A stretch of DNA of 64,000 nt from Phycisphaerae bacterium. GTDB lineage: Bacteria; Planctomycetota; Phycisphaerae; UBA1845. The stretch lies in NCBI GenBank assembly GCA_028289375.1, contig JANQQK010000023.1, positions 52,152 through 116,151 on the forward strand, read 5' to 3'. Position numbers and translations under genes: made by a program. Below are positions 44,302 through 54,650 of the stretch, piece by piece (positions within the stretch are counted from its first letter, which is position 1; the number at the start of each line of letters is the position of its first letter). Under the pieces are notes generated by a model, which was not told the DNA's origin, made no database searches, and worked only from the letters and a program-made list of their open reading frames with translations.

Positions 44302-45992
44302 GTCCTCTTCGACGTTTGCTCTTTCTGCTTCGGCCTGAGCGTGGCGACATCCTGATCGTGGTGGCGTTTTCGGTCGGTGTCGGTGTGCTGGCGTTGTCTG
44401 CACCCATCGCGGTGCAGGCGCTGGTGAACTTCGTGGCGTTTGGCGGTCTTGTTCAGCCGCTCGTCGTCCTGGGCCTTGTCCTGCTGATCTGTCTCGGGTT
44501 GGCTGGACTGATGCGGGCATTCACGGCGTACGTGGTGGAAATATTACAGCGACGCCTGTTCGTTCGCGTCGTCTCTGATCTTGGCTACCGGCTGCCACGC
44601 GTTCGCATCGACGCGTACGACCGTCAGCATGGTCCGGAACTCGTCAATCGTTTCTTCGATGTGCTGACGGTTCAGAAGGTGGGTGCGTCGCTGCTGTTGG
44701 ACGGTGTGGCGGCTGTTCTGCAGACGATCATCGGTCTGCTGATTCTGGCGTTTTATCACCCGGTACTGCTGGCGTTTGCGGTCGTTCTGCTCTTCGGGAT
44801 CGCCGTGATTCTGTTCGCACTGGGGCGTGGTGCGGTGACGACGGCGATCAAGGAGTCGAAGACAAAGTATGCCGTTGCGGCGTCGCTGGAAGAAATCGCG
44901 CGGAATCCGCTGACGTTCCGCTTTGATGGTGGTGCAGAGTACGCATTTGATCGGGCGGATACGCTCGCGATGGAATACGTGAAGGCTCGTCGGAAGCACT
45001 TCGCGGTGGTCTTTCGTCAGATCATCGGGGCGTTGGGCTTGCAGGCGCTTGCTGCGACAGCGCTGCTGACGCTTGGTGGCTGGTTGGTGATCGAAGGGCA
45101 GTTGACGCTTGGTCAGTTGGTGGCGTCGGAATTGATCGTGTCGATCGTTCTGGCGTCGTTCGCCAAGCTCGGCAAGAAGCTGGAGAGTTTCTACGACCTG
45201 CTGGCTGCCGTCGACAAGCTTGGCCAATTGATGGACCTCCCGCTGGAGCGTGACAATGGCGAGGATCACAAGATCGACGCCGATGGCGCCAGCGTGAACT
45301 TCCACGATGTATCGTTCGGGTATGACGATAGCCGCCCGATTCTGAAGGACTTCAGCCTGACGATCGCGCCAGGTGAGCGCGTCTGCGTGATCGGCGGACA
45401 TGGGTACGGCAAGAGCACGATCGCCGATTTGCTGTCGGGATTGCGGATTCCGAGGCGTGGGCGTCTGGAGGTGGACGGTGTCGACCTTCGCGAACAGAGC
45501 CTGAAGTCGCTTCGTGAGAATGTCTCGGTGGTGAAGGGCCTGGAGGTCATCGAGGGCACGATTGAAGACAACGTGCGGATGAATCGGGAGCACGTATCGG
45601 CCAGCGATATTCGCGAGGCGTTGTCGCTGACGGATCTGCTGGAGGAGGTTCGCGATTTGCCGGATGGCCTGAACACGTTGATGACCTCGACAGCAGCCCC
45701 GTTGTCATATGGTCAGGCGCGTCGGTTGATGTTGGCGCGGGCAATTGTGGGCAAGCCTCGGGTGCTGGTTCTGGATGACGTACTCGATGACATGGATACG
45801 GAATCGGGTCGTGAGATTGAGCGGATGCTCTTCTCGCAACCTTCACACTGGACGGTCATTGTGCTGACGCGCAATGACGGATTGAGTGATCTGGTCGACC
45901 GCGTGGTTCAACTTCCGAAGCCGAGTCCAAACGGATCGGGGAAGTCCGGGGTTGGCGGTGAAGTGTTGGTGACAGCGGACGGAGGTGCATAG
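44298..45992 (+). CDS. ABC exporter (fused membrane and ATPase domains) with degenerate ATPase site
   Basis: A 564-residue type I export half-transporter. About six helices lie in residues 1-300, and the ATPase covers about 330-550. Walker A is intact (GGHGYGKST, about 365-373). The Q-loop position reads SVVKGLEVIEGT with no Gln, the signature is LSYGQ, Walker B is VLVLDDVLDDMD with Asp in place of the catalytic Glu, and the H-loop is VIVLTRND with no His. No C39 peptidase domain is present. Together with HlyD and TolC-like genes it forms a type I secretion arrangement. Either hydrolysis is slow or the protein uses a modified cycle. Confidence 0.85.
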   Translation: MSPLRRLLFLLRPERGDILIVVAFSVGVGVLALSAPIAVQALVNFVAFGGLVQPLVVLGLVLLICLGLAGLMRAFTAYVVEILQRRLFVRVVSDLGYRLPRVRIDAYDRQHGPELVNRFFDVLTVQKVGASLLLDGVAAVLQTIIGLLILAFYHPVLLAFAVVLLFGIAVILFALGRGAVTTAIKESKTKYAVAASLEEIARNPLTFRFDGGAEYAFDRADTLAMEYVKARRKHFAVVFRQIIGALGLQALAATALLTLGGWLVIEGQLTLGQLVASELIVSIVLASFAKLGKKLESFYDLLAAVDKLGQLMDLPLERDNGEDHKIDADGASVNFHDVSFGYDDSRPILKDFSLTIAPGERVCVIGGHGYGKSTIADLLSGLRIPRRGRLEVDGVDLREQSLKSLRENVSVVKGLEVIEGTIEDNVRMNREHVSASDIREALSLTDLLEEVRDLPDGLNTLMTSTAAPLSYGQARRLMLARAIVGKPRVLVLDDVLDDMDTESGREIERMLFSQPSHWTVIVLTRNDGLSDLVDRVVQLPKPSPNGSGKSGVGGEVLVTADGGA

Positions 45993-45994
45993 CG

Positions 45995-47329
45995 ATGGAA
46001 GCAACCGGAGAACTTCGTCTGTACGATTCGGTCGAGCGGTCTGATGCGCTCGGCATGGTGCAATCGTCGCGGTGGACGCGTCGCGCGTCGTGGCTGCTTG
46101 CGCTGCTGCTGGTGGCTGGCCCGATTCTGCTGATGCTTGTTCCGTGGCGGCAGAACATTCCCGGGTCCGGGCGGGTGATTGCTTATGCGCCGTTGGAGCG
46201 GCAGCAGCCGATCGAGGCTCCGGTGACGGGACGGGTGGTGGACGTCTGGGTGACGGAAGGCTCTCAGGTTAAGAAAGGCGATCCGCTGATCGAGATTTCC
46301 GATATCGATCCGCTGCTGGTCCAGCGTCTCAATCAGGAGCGGGACGCCATTCTTGGAAAGATTGCTGCGGTGGAAGCCAAGGTTCTGGCGTATGAGCAGC
46401 AGATCATCAATCTTGAGAGCACGCGCGACCTGGCGGTTGCGGCGGCGTCATTCCGCGTTGAGGCAGCCAAGGAGAAGGTGCGGTCGGCGGAGCAGGAGGT
46501 TGCTGCTGCGAAGTCGGCGCTGATCGCTGCCGAGGCGCAGTACGAGCGGAAACAGGAGTTGATCAAGGATGGGATTGTTTCGACGCGGCAGCTCGAGGTC
46601 GCGAGGCGTGACTACGAGGTTGCGCAGGCCAAGGTCACGAGTACCGAGGCTTCGCTGAAGGGTGCGCAGAATGATCAGCAGTCTGTCGAGCAGAATCTCG
46701 AAAAGACACGTGCTGAGAACAATGCAAAGGTGGACTCTGGCAGGGCTCAACTCAGAACGGCTGAGGGCGAACTCAACGAGACAGTTCAAAAACGCACTCA
46801 GATTGAGGGTGACATTTCGGCCCAGGAGTCTCAGAAGGTGTTGGCTCCGCGAGACGGAACCGTTTTTCGACTGGACATTTACGAGGGCGGCAAGATTGTC
46901 AAACAGGGCGACCTGCTGCTCGTGCTCGTACCGGATACGCAAGACCGTGCGGCGGAGCTTTGGGTGGATGGCAATGATGCCCCGCTGATCAATACGGGCA
47001 CGCACGTGCGGCTGCAGTTCGAGGGTTGGCCTGCGGTGCAGTTTGCTGGGTGGCCTTCGGTGGCGGTCGGAACATTCGGTGGGAAAGTCACGCTGGTGGA
47101 CCAGACGGACGATGGCCGGGGCAGATTTCGCATCGTGGTCCAGCCGGAAAACGACCTGAGCGATTGGCCTGACGCACAATATTTGCGCCAGGGCGTGCGA
47201 GCCAAAGCCTGGGTCCTTCTCAACGAGGTCTCGCTCGGTTACGAATTATGGCGTCAGTTGAACGGATTCCCGCCGGTGATCTCGCCGACGGAGCCGAAAT
47301 CTGGCGTGGCGCGGAAACGAGTGAAGTAA
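45995..47329 (+). CDS. HlyD-family membrane fusion protein
   Basis: A 444-residue inner-membrane protein with one N-terminal helix (ASWLLALLLVAGPILLMLV). The first half of the lipoyl domain is EAPVTGRVVDVWVTEGSQV, followed by a long Ala/Glu/Lys-rich alpha-helical hairpin (about 110-260). The second lipoyl half is VLAPRDGTVFRLDIYEGGKI, and a beta-barrel domain completes the protein. Such proteins bridge an ABC exporter and an outer-membrane channel. It begins two bases after the ABC gene and precedes the TolC-like gene by 21. Confidence 0.88.
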   Translation: MEATGELRLYDSVERSDALGMVQSSRWTRRASWLLALLLVAGPILLMLVPWRQNIPGSGRVIAYAPLERQQPIEAPVTGRVVDVWVTEGSQVKKGDPLIEISDIDPLLVQRLNQERDAILGKIAAVEAKVLAYEQQIINLESTRDLAVAAASFRVEAAKEKVRSAEQEVAAAKSALIAAEAQYERKQELIKDGIVSTRQLEVARRDYEVAQAKVTSTEASLKGAQNDQQSVEQNLEKTRAENNAKVDSGRAQLRTAEGELNETVQKRTQIEGDISAQESQKVLAPRDGTVFRLDIYEGGKIVKQGDLLLVLVPDTQDRAAELWVDGNDAPLINTGTHVRLQFEGWPAVQFAGWPSVAVGTFGGKVTLVDQTDDGRGRFRIVVQPENDLSDWPDAQYLRQGVRAKAWVLLNEVSLGYELWRQLNGFPPVISPTEPKSGVARKRVK

Positions 47330-47350
47330 CCTGATGAATACGGTTGGGAC

Positions 47351-49189
47351 ATGGCACGGATGGCTGATTGCAGGTGTGACGAGGTCTGTTCATTTCGATG
47401 GTTGATGCTCGTGGCGGTGGCGATGGTATTGTCGCCGGCAGGTTGTGCGGTCTGGGAAGGTCGGCTGGACGATGATTATTCCCAGTCGGTTGATCGGCGG
47501 ATTGCGGGCATCGATCAGTTCAACATCGCCGATGAATCGATCGTCGAGCCGGCGACGGTTGAGGAGAAGCTCGAGGGTCTTCTGACGCAGCGTCAACCAA
47601 TCGGGGACGAGCGGAATACCGACGATGACGACTCGTCTTCCGGTGAGGATGACGACAGCGACGACTCGGAAGCCGGTCCGCCGAAGTCGCGCTCGTTCTC
47701 GGTGGCGGATGTCCGATCGGCTGTGCTGGAAAACAACCTCGACCTCGCGGTGATCATGCTCGATCCGACGATCGCGGCCACGAAGATCACGGAAGAGCAA
47801 GCGAAATTCGACGCCACGATCGCAGCGAACATCGCGTACAAACGCGAGGACCTTCCGCGCCTCGACAATGACTTTGTCGAATTCACTTCTGAAAACGACG
47901 CGCTGGACAAAGAAGTGGTCAAGCTGACCGACGTTGAACAGCAGAAGGAAAAGCTGTCGTTCGACATCGGCATTGGCGGGAAGCTGCCGACGGGCGGCAA
48001 GTTCAAGGTGGCCCAGATGTTCGATGAGTCGAACAAACTGGAGCCGCAGCGTTTTGAGCAGTATGTGACGGCGTTGAAGTTCTCATTCAGTCAACCTTTG
48101 CTCCGCGATGCCGGTGTGGATGTGAACGTGGCGTCGATTCGGCTGGCACGTCTTGATGAGCGGGCGAAGAGTGCGACAACCAAGCTGAAAGCAATTCATA
48201 CGCTGGCGAAGGCGGAGAAGGCGTATTGGAAGCTGTACACGGCGCGGCGGGTGCTCGATGTGCGTGAACAGCAGTACGATCTCGCTTTTCGCAATCTTGA
48301 TCTCGTGCGGCAGCGCGCGAATCAGGGACTGTCGCCGGAAATTGAGGTTATCCGTGCCGAGGTGGGTGTGGCCAATCGTCTTGAGTCGCTTTTCATCGCG
48401 GAGACGGATACACGTCTGACGCAGCGTAATTTGAAGATGATGCTGAACCTGTCGGATGTGGACCTGAACTCGGTGACGGAGTTGATCACGACGACGGAGC
48501 CACAGTTGGTGCTGTTTGACCTTGATGGCGAGCGTCTGGTGGCAGCAGCGACGTCGAATCGGATGGAGCTTCTGGAGCTGGAGTTGGATCTGGCGGCCGA
48601 TGCGATTCGGATCAACTTCGCAGAGAACCAGGTGCTGCCGCTCTTTGATCTTGATTTTGAGTATGGCGTTCTCGAACGCGGGCAGGGATTCAGCAACACA
48701 TGGCAGGGAATGTGGGACTTTGACAATCAGACGTTGGGTATCGGTGGTCGACTCGAGATTCCGGTCACAAACGAGAAGCGCAAGTCGAAGCTGCGGCGTG
48801 CGATTCTGACGCGTATGCAGCGTTTGGCGACGCAGGAACGTCGCGAGATGCTGATTCGGCAGGAAGTGTATGACGCGCTGGATGTGTTCCATCAGAATTG
48901 GCAACGGGTGTTGGCGGCGCGACAGAACGTGATCGTATCGGGGGTGAACTACGAGGCCGAGTTGAAGCAGTTTGACCTCGGGTTGCGGACGATGCGGGAG
49001 GTGTTCGAGGCGTTGACGCAACTTGGTGAGGCGCAGGTCAAGGAAGTCAAGGCGATCGTGTCGTATCAGTTTTCGCAGATTGATCTGGCATTTGCGACCG
49101 GGACACTGCTGGGGTATTCGCGGGTCGGGTTGGAGCCATTGCCATTCGAGATCAACAGCGAGACGGATGCGTTGGACGTCTTGCCGTAG
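47351..49189 (+). CDS. TolC-family outer-membrane efflux lipoprotein
   Basis: A 612-residue protein with a signal peptide and lipobox SPAGC (Cys near residue 32). A disordered acidic segment follows at about 75-115 (DDDSSSGEDDDSDDSEAG). The rest shows the internally repeated alpha-barrel/beta-strand pattern of TolC: FSFSQPLLRDAGVDVNVASI, LAKAEKAYWKLYTARRVL, IGGRLEIPVTNEKRKSKLRR and LGLRTMREVFEALTQLGEAQ. It provides the outer-membrane exit for the ABC/HlyD pair immediately upstream. Confidence 0.85.
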   Translation: MARMADCRCDEVCSFRWLMLVAVAMVLSPAGCAVWEGRLDDDYSQSVDRRIAGIDQFNIADESIVEPATVEEKLEGLLTQRQPIGDERNTDDDDSSSGEDDDSDDSEAGPPKSRSFSVADVRSAVLENNLDLAVIMLDPTIAATKITEEQAKFDATIAANIAYKREDLPRLDNDFVEFTSENDALDKEVVKLTDVEQQKEKLSFDIGIGGKLPTGGKFKVAQMFDESNKLEPQRFEQYVTALKFSFSQPLLRDAGVDVNVASIRLARLDERAKSATTKLKAIHTLAKAEKAYWKLYTARRVLDVREQQYDLAFRNLDLVRQRANQGLSPEIEVIRAEVGVANRLESLFIAETDTRLTQRNLKMMLNLSDVDLNSVTELITTTEPQLVLFDLDGERLVAAATSNRMELLELELDLAADAIRINFAENQVLPLFDLDFEYGVLERGQGFSNTWQGMWDFDNQTLGIGGRLEIPVTNEKRKSKLRRAILTRMQRLATQERREMLIRQEVYDALDVFHQNWQRVLAARQNVIVSGVNYEAELKQFDLGLRTMREVFEALTQLGEAQVKEVKAIVSYQFSQIDLAFATGTLLGYSRVGLEPLPFEINSETDALDVLP

Positions 49190-49289
49190 CACACCATTCG
49201 AGCCTCCGTTTTACCGACCAGAACTGAATTGTCACATGGCGTTATTCACCCTGTTCTGACCGAGCGGTGGCGGTCATAATGTCGGCGTG

Positions 49290-52200
49290 ATGGGTCTGAG
49301 CACAATCATTCGGAAATTCCATTGGAGACACGGGGGCGGCACGTCTGCGTCGCGGTGGCTGCCGGCGATGTTGGTCTGCACGATTTCGTGCGCTGGCGTG
49401 ATGGCGCAGACGGAATCGCAACCGCAGGCGGATGATGATGAAACGGCGACGGCCACGCTGAGCGAGGAACGCGTTCGGAGTCAGCTTGCGGCTGTGGAGA
49501 GTTCGCCGGACCTTAGCGCGGAAGCGAAGGTGGAGGCGGCCAATTACTACAAGCAGGCGTTGGAGCAGGTCGCGCAGACGGCATCCTGGCGTTCAAAATC
49601 GGAGGAATACCGTCAGGGAATCGCGGACACACCGAAGCGGCGTGAGTCATCCCGCGACCAGTTAGAAGAAACGACAGCGAAAGCTGAGAACTCAGTCAAG
49701 CGCGTTGTGTCTGCAGATGACACGCTTGAGGATCTTGTTCCAGAGTTGACCAACGCCGAGGGTGAGTTGAAGACACGGCAGGACGCGTTGTCGAAGCTCG
49801 AAGAAGAGGCCGAGCAACGGGGCGCACGGCGATCATCAATTGCGGATTTGATTGCCGCGGCGACAGCCCGCGTGGAATCCGCGGATCAGGGGCTGACCGA
49901 GGTCAGCGAGGGCAAGTCGCCGATGGTGCAACAGGCGCGACGCACCCTTCTGCAGAGCCAGCGATCGGCTGCAAAGGAAGAGATCAGTTCTTATCAACTC
50001 GAATTGCAGTACTACGATGCCCGGCGGGAAGTCTTGTCGCTGCGACAGGAATTGGCGCGGGCACAGTTGTCGATCGCCGAGGCCGAAGTCAATGAACTGA
50101 AACAGCTCGTGAGTCAGCGACGCGAGCAGGAAGCCGAGTTGCAACGTAAGAAAGTGATTCAGGAGCTAAAGCAGGCATCACCTGAGATCGTTGAGTTGGC
50201 TGAACTGAACAACGTGCTTTCGAAGGAGCTGTCCAAGCTTGGCGATCAGATCAAGACGGCGCAGTCGCAGGCAAAGCACACGTCGGATATGTCGGCCGAC
50301 CTCACCCTGAAGTACGACCGCCTCAAGCAATTCGAGGCCAATCCCGAGATGGCGGACTTGCTCGGTCAGGTTATGCAACAGCGACGGTCGGAACTCCGCG
50401 CGATCGGATCGCCTGACTTGGCGCTGGAACAGAATCAGAAGGACTACGCTCGTGTCCGATTTCGCCTTTTGGAGATTGATGAGGAGATGCAGAAGCTTCT
50501 CAACATCGATCAAAGCGTGACTGCCCAACTGGAGTCAATCAAGACGGAAGAGCTGCATTCTGATCAAGTTGCGAGTTTGCGCGCGGATTTGACGTCGCTG
50601 ATGTCAACGCGCAAGGAGACGCTCGACAAACTGCGTCGCGATTACGCGCAGTATTCGACGGACCTTATCGATCTTCGTGTTGCGCTCGGAAACCTGCGCG
50701 TCAAACTGACGCAGCTCAATGAGTTCATCGCAGAGCGGTTCTTTTGGATCCCCAGTACGAACCCGATTCATGAAATGGCATTTCCGCTGGAATGGACTAC
50801 GTATCGTGACGGGTTCGCGACACTCTTTACGGTTTGGCGGCGGGATGCCGCGATTCATGCATGGAGCCATGGGTTTGCTGCGTTGCCCTTCGTGCTGCTG
50901 ATTGGTATGCAACGTTGGCTGCGAAAACGCATTCGTGAAGCTGGCGAATGCGTGTCGAATCCCCGGACCGACCGCTATGCCCTGACCATCCGTACTTTGA
51001 TGTATACCCTGGCGATCGCCCTGCCGGTGCCGCTGCTGATCTGCATTGGCGGGGCACGTGTGGGTCAGCTCGATGTGTCTGCCAACACAGCCGCGTATGA
51101 GTTGACGCGTGCGTTGCGCGATGCGCTTCTCTTTGGCGGCGTTGTTCTGTTCGTGTCGGCGTTGCTGCGACAGACGTGCCGCGCGGACGGATTGGCGACA
51201 CGACATTTCCGATGGGATGTGACCGGCTGTCGGGTCGTTCGTACAAGTCTCACGTGGTTCACGCCAATCGTCGTTCCCCTGTCGATGGTGGTGGTGGCTG
51301 CGGAATCGATCCGCGATCCGGCCTGGGGTTCATCCATCGGCCGGATTGCATTCATCGCGGCGATGTTGCTGACGCTGATCCTGGCGTGGCTGACGTTTCA
51401 CCCCCGAAAAGGCGCGGTGGCGAAATACTACCAGCGCAAGCCAGGATCAATTCTGTCGCGACTGCGTACGTATGTGCTGCTGGTGGCGATGATGCTCCCG
51501 CTGACCGCCGGAATCGCTTCAGCATGCGGATACCACTTCACGGCTGGTATTGTGAGCCTTGCGATTGCGAAGATGGCGGGTTTGTCGATTGCGTTGCTGG
51601 TGGCGCATGCGATGGCGGTGCGAGCGGTGTTTTATGCGCAACGTCGCCTTGCATTGGAGGAGGCGGAGCGCACGCGGGCGGAGCGTGCCGCCAGCGAGGA
51701 AGCAGGCGGAGCTGCGGAAGCAACGGTTGACGTCACGGACCTGAACATCGGAGCGATTGGGGCTCAGACGAAGCAACTGCTTTCGAACTTTGCATGGTTT
51801 GGCGCGTTGGTCGTGGTTTGGCTGTCGTGGTCGGAGCTGCTTCCGGCGTTGTCGTTTCTTGATGATGTCTCGCTCTGGTCCTACACCAAGGTCATTGCGG
51901 CAGATACGACCGGTGCGGCTGGCGAGACGCTGACCGAAACGGTCGTCCAGAACATCACCCTTGCGAATCTGCTCGTGGCAGCGCTCGCTGCACTCTTCAC
52001 GCTCGCACTAGCGCGCAACATTCCCGGCCTGATGGAGATTCTCTTCCTGAGACGGATGGTGACCGATGCGGCGACGCGCTTCGCCATTGCGACGGTGACT
52101 CGGTATATCATCACGGTGATGGGCGTTGCGGCCGCATGCGGAGCGATCGGGATCAGCTGGTCAAGTGTTCAGTGGCTTGTGGCTGCCATTACCGTCGGTC

Positions 52201-52772
52201 TCGGTTTCGGATTGCAGGAGATTTTTGCGAACTTCATGTCCGGGTTGATCCTGCTGTTTGAGCGTCCGCTGCGGATCGGCGATACCGTAACTGTGGGCGA
52301 GGTGAGTGGTACGGTCACGCGGATGCGGATTCGTGCGACGACGATTACGGATTGGGATCGCAAGGAGCTGGTGATTCCGAATCGGGAATTTGTCACCGGA
52401 CATTTCATCAACTGGACGTTGTCCGATCCGACGCTGCGGGTCCTGATCAAGGTTGGAATCGCCTACGGTTCGGATGTTGCCAAGGCGAAATCACTTCTTC
52501 AACGCGTGGCCGACGAGGAAGAACGGGTGCTTGACGAACCGAAGCCGCAAGTGCTGTTTCTCGGTTTCGGCGACAGCGCACTCAACTTCGAATTGCGGGT
52601 GTTCATTCGACAAGTCGACGATCTGCTCTACGTGCGCGACAAAATGCACACCGAGATCGATGCCGCCTTCCGTGAAGCCAAGATCGAGATCGCGTTCCCG
52701 CAGCGCGACATTCACATTCGCTCGATCCAGGCATCGCTGCCAGTTGAAGATGCACGCGAAACGCCTTCCTGA
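49290..52772 (+). CDS. MscK-like mechanosensitive channel of the MscS superfamily
   Basis: A 1160-residue protein. A signal peptide ends VMAQTE. A coiled-coil periplasmic domain follows (about 40-490), then about eleven membrane helices (510-900). The MscS core is at the C-terminus: pore helix WLVAAITVGLGFGLQEIFAN, FMSGLILLFERPLRIGDTVT, VTRMRIRATTITDWDRKELV and IPNREFVTGHFINW. This layout matches MscK/KefA. Such channels open on membrane tension and release solutes. The gene is 100 bases downstream of the TolC-like gene on the same strand and may be part of the same envelope unit. A GTG one codon earlier is an alternative start. Confidence 0.88.
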   Translation: MGLSTIIRKFHWRHGGGTSASRWLPAMLVCTISCAGVMAQTESQPQADDDETATATLSEERVRSQLAAVESSPDLSAEAKVEAANYYKQALEQVAQTASWRSKSEEYRQGIADTPKRRESSRDQLEETTAKAENSVKRVVSADDTLEDLVPELTNAEGELKTRQDALSKLEEEAEQRGARRSSIADLIAAATARVESADQGLTEVSEGKSPMVQQARRTLLQSQRSAAKEEISSYQLELQYYDARREVLSLRQELARAQLSIAEAEVNELKQLVSQRREQEAELQRKKVIQELKQASPEIVELAELNNVLSKELSKLGDQIKTAQSQAKHTSDMSADLTLKYDRLKQFEANPEMADLLGQVMQQRRSELRAIGSPDLALEQNQKDYARVRFRLLEIDEEMQKLLNIDQSVTAQLESIKTEELHSDQVASLRADLTSLMSTRKETLDKLRRDYAQYSTDLIDLRVALGNLRVKLTQLNEFIAERFFWIPSTNPIHEMAFPLEWTTYRDGFATLFTVWRRDAAIHAWSHGFAALPFVLLIGMQRWLRKRIREAGECVSNPRTDRYALTIRTLMYTLAIALPVPLLICIGGARVGQLDVSANTAAYELTRALRDALLFGGVVLFVSALLRQTCRADGLATRHFRWDVTGCRVVRTSLTWFTPIVVPLSMVVVAAESIRDPAWGSSIGRIAFIAAMLLTLILAWLTFHPRKGAVAKYYQRKPGSILSRLRTYVLLVAMMLPLTAGIASACGYHFTAGIVSLAIAKMAGLSIALLVAHAMAVRAVFYAQRRLALEEAERTRAERAASEEAGGAAEATVDVTDLNIGAIGAQTKQLLSNFAWFGALVVVWLSWSELLPALSFLDDVSLWSYTKVIAADTTGAAGETLTETVVQNITLANLLVAALAALFTLALARNIPGLMEILFLRRMVTDAATRFAIATVTRYIITVMGVAAACGAIGISWSSVQWLVAAITVGLGFGLQEIFANFMSGLILLFERPLRIGDTVTVGEVSGTVTRMRIRATTITDWDRKELVIPNREFVTGHFINWTLSDPTLRVLIKVGIAYGSDVAKAKSLLQRVADEEERVLDEPKPQVLFLGFGDSALNFELRVFIRQVDDLLYVRDKMHTEIDAAFREAKIEIAFPQRDIHIRSIQASLPVEDARETPS

Positions 52773-52813
52773 CGTCCACTCGCAAGAAATTGCTGAATAG
52801 AGAACAAACCTCT

Positions 52814-53953
52814 CTACGCGTCGGAGAGAAGCCGGCGTGCTTGCAAGACGCGCTGCAACGCGTCGTCCGGTGTGTCGGCCAATGCGGTGATGTGTCCCAT
52901 CTTGCGGCGTGGTCGGGGCGTGGCTTTGCCGTAGAGGTGAAGTTTCACGTCGTCTGACGAGAGAAGCGATGCCCATGAAGGCGTACGCGGCAGCCACAGG
53001 TCGCCAAGCAGGTTCGCACACGCGGCTGGTTGTCGCTGTTCGGCGGAACCGAGGGGCAATCCGCATATGGCGCGGACCTGCTGTTCGAACTGGCAGGTGA
53101 TGTGCGCGTCAATCGTGAGATGCCCCGAATTGTGCGGGCGTGGTGCTATTTCGTTAACAAGCAGCTTGCCGTCTTGCGTCAGGAACATCTCAACACAGCA
53201 GACCCCGACAACATCGAGGGATTCGGCGATGCTGCGGGCGAGTTCACGTGCGTCAGACGAGACCTCTTTCGTGATGTTCGCAGGACAACTCGATACGTCG
53301 AGAATGTGATCGACGTGGGCGTTGCGCATGGGGCCGTAGGTACGCGCGACATTGTCCGGACCGCGGGCGACGACGACGGATAGTTCGCAATCGAAGTCGA
53401 CAAATTGCTCGAGGACACATGTCTGGCCACCGGTCGCATTCCATGCATCTTCGACCGGATGGGCGGCATCGATCCTGGATTGTCCCTTGCCGTCGTATCC
53501 CCAGGCTGCGGTCTTGAGTACGGCCGGCGTGCCAATGGTCGCGACGGCGGATTTGAGTTGTTCAAGCGATTCCACCACTTCAAAGTCTGGCAATGGGAAG
53601 CCATTCTGCCCAAGCCAGCGTTTTTCGTTTCTTCGATTTTGCGTGGTGGCCAGGATGCTTCCTGAGGGACGGACCGGGACGAATCTCTCTGCCAATGTGG
53701 TGGTTTCGTGGGGAACGTTCTCGAATTCGAACGTGACAACATCGACGCCATCAACAAAATGCCTGACAGCGTCCATATCATCATAGGCTGCGTGTATCTC
53801 CACATCGGCAAGTTGGCCTGCCGGTGTGTCGCTTTCCGGTACAAGAACATGAACGCGGTATCCGAGGCGACGGGCGGCGACGGTGAACATGCGTCCAAGT
53901 TGGCCGCCGCCGAGAACGCCGAGCGTGGCACCGGGCTCAATGATGCGCGTCAC
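52814..53953 (-). CDS. purK: 5-(carboxyamino)imidazole ribonucleotide synthase
   Basis: A 379-residue ATP-grasp enzyme that makes N5-CAIR from AIR, bicarbonate and ATP in purine synthesis. It begins with [16 protein letters not shown] and [12 protein letters not shown]. The ATP-grasp core has [14 protein letters not shown] and [17 protein letters not shown], and the metal/AIR end has [18 protein letters not shown]. All hallmark segments are present at usual spacing. It overlaps purE by 4 bases (ATGA), forming the purEK operon. It is convergent with the MscK-like gene. Confidence 0.95.
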   Translation of the reverse strand: MTRIIEPGATLGVLGGGQLGRMFTVAARRLGYRVHVLVPESDTPAGQLADVEIHAAYDDMDAVRHFVDGVDVVTFEFENVPHETTTLAERFVPVRPSGSILATTQNRRNEKRWLGQNGFPLPDFEVVESLEQLKSAVATIGTPAVLKTAAWGYDGKGQSRIDAAHPVEDAWNATGGQTCVLEQFVDFDCELSVVVARGPDNVARTYGPMRNAHVDHILDVSSCPANITKEVSSDARELARSIAESLDVVGVCCVEMFLTQDGKLLVNEIAPRPHNSGHLTIDAHITCQFEQQVRAICGLPLGSAEQRQPAACANLLGDLWLPRTPSWASLLSSDDVKLHLYGKATPRPRRKMGHITALADTPDDALQRVLQARRLLSDA

Positions 53954-54444
53954 GGCAACGTCTCACCACGGACTTTTTCCGCCTGCCTCGCGCGGAACGC
54001 CGCCAATTTGTCCGCCAATGCATCGTCGGAACGGGCGAGCATGGCCACGGCGAACAATGCCGCGTTCTTCGCTCCCGCTTCGCCGATGGCCATCGTTGCA
54101 ACCGGCACACCAGCCGGCATCTGGACGATGGAAAGCAGCGAATCGACGCCGTTGAGCACGCGACTCTCGACAGGAACACCGATGACGGGCAACGTCGTGT
54201 GACTGGCCATCATGCCCGGCAGATGGGCTGCCCCCCCTGCCCCTGCGACGATGACCGCCAAGCCACGGTCGCGGGCCGTCTTCGCGTATTCAGCGAGCCA
54301 TTCGGGCGTGCGATGGGCGGAGACGACACGGGATTCATGGGGAACCCCGAACTCAGCGAGCAACGCTGCGGTGTTCTGCATGGTGGGCCAATCGGAGCGG
54401 CTGCCCATGATGACCCCGACCTGAGGATCAGACGGCTGACTCAT
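53950..54444 (-). CDS. purE: 5-(carboxyamino)imidazole ribonucleotide mutase (class I PurE)
   Basis: A 164-residue enzyme converting N5-CAIR to CAIR, the step after PurK. Class I markers are [36 protein letters not shown] and [18 protein letters not shown] with the catalytic His residues. The ATG at 54444 is preceded by AGGAG at good spacing, whereas an upstream in-frame extension lacks PurE character. Presence of PurK next to it confirms the two-step bacterial route. Confidence 0.96.
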   Translation of the reverse strand: MSQPSDPQVGVIMGSRSDWPTMQNTAALLAEFGVPHESRVVSAHRTPEWLAEYAKTARDRGLAVIVAGAGGAAHLPGMMASHTTLPVIGVPVESRVLNGVDSLLSIVQMPAGVPVATMAIGEAGAKNAALFAVAMLARSDDALADKLAAFRARQAEKVRGETLP

Positions 54445-54650
54445 CGGAAACTCCTGTGTGGCTTGCGGGCCATGAGTTCCACCCGACGGCGGAAGCGTGT
54501 GTACTATAGCGTGGGGTTGGCGAGATTTGGAGAGGGAATTGGGTGCAGGCGTCGGCGTCGGGACAATTCCGGCGGTCATGGTTAGAATGCTGATCTTGGT
54601 GTTTCATCTTTGGGCGGATCGGTGACGCGCGACGAGAGGAGAATCGCAGG

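Noticed and set aside
52773..52813. Terminator between the convergent MscK-like and purK genes
   Set aside because: Only a 5-bp TAGAG/CTCTA pairing with no T run was found, which is too weak to call.
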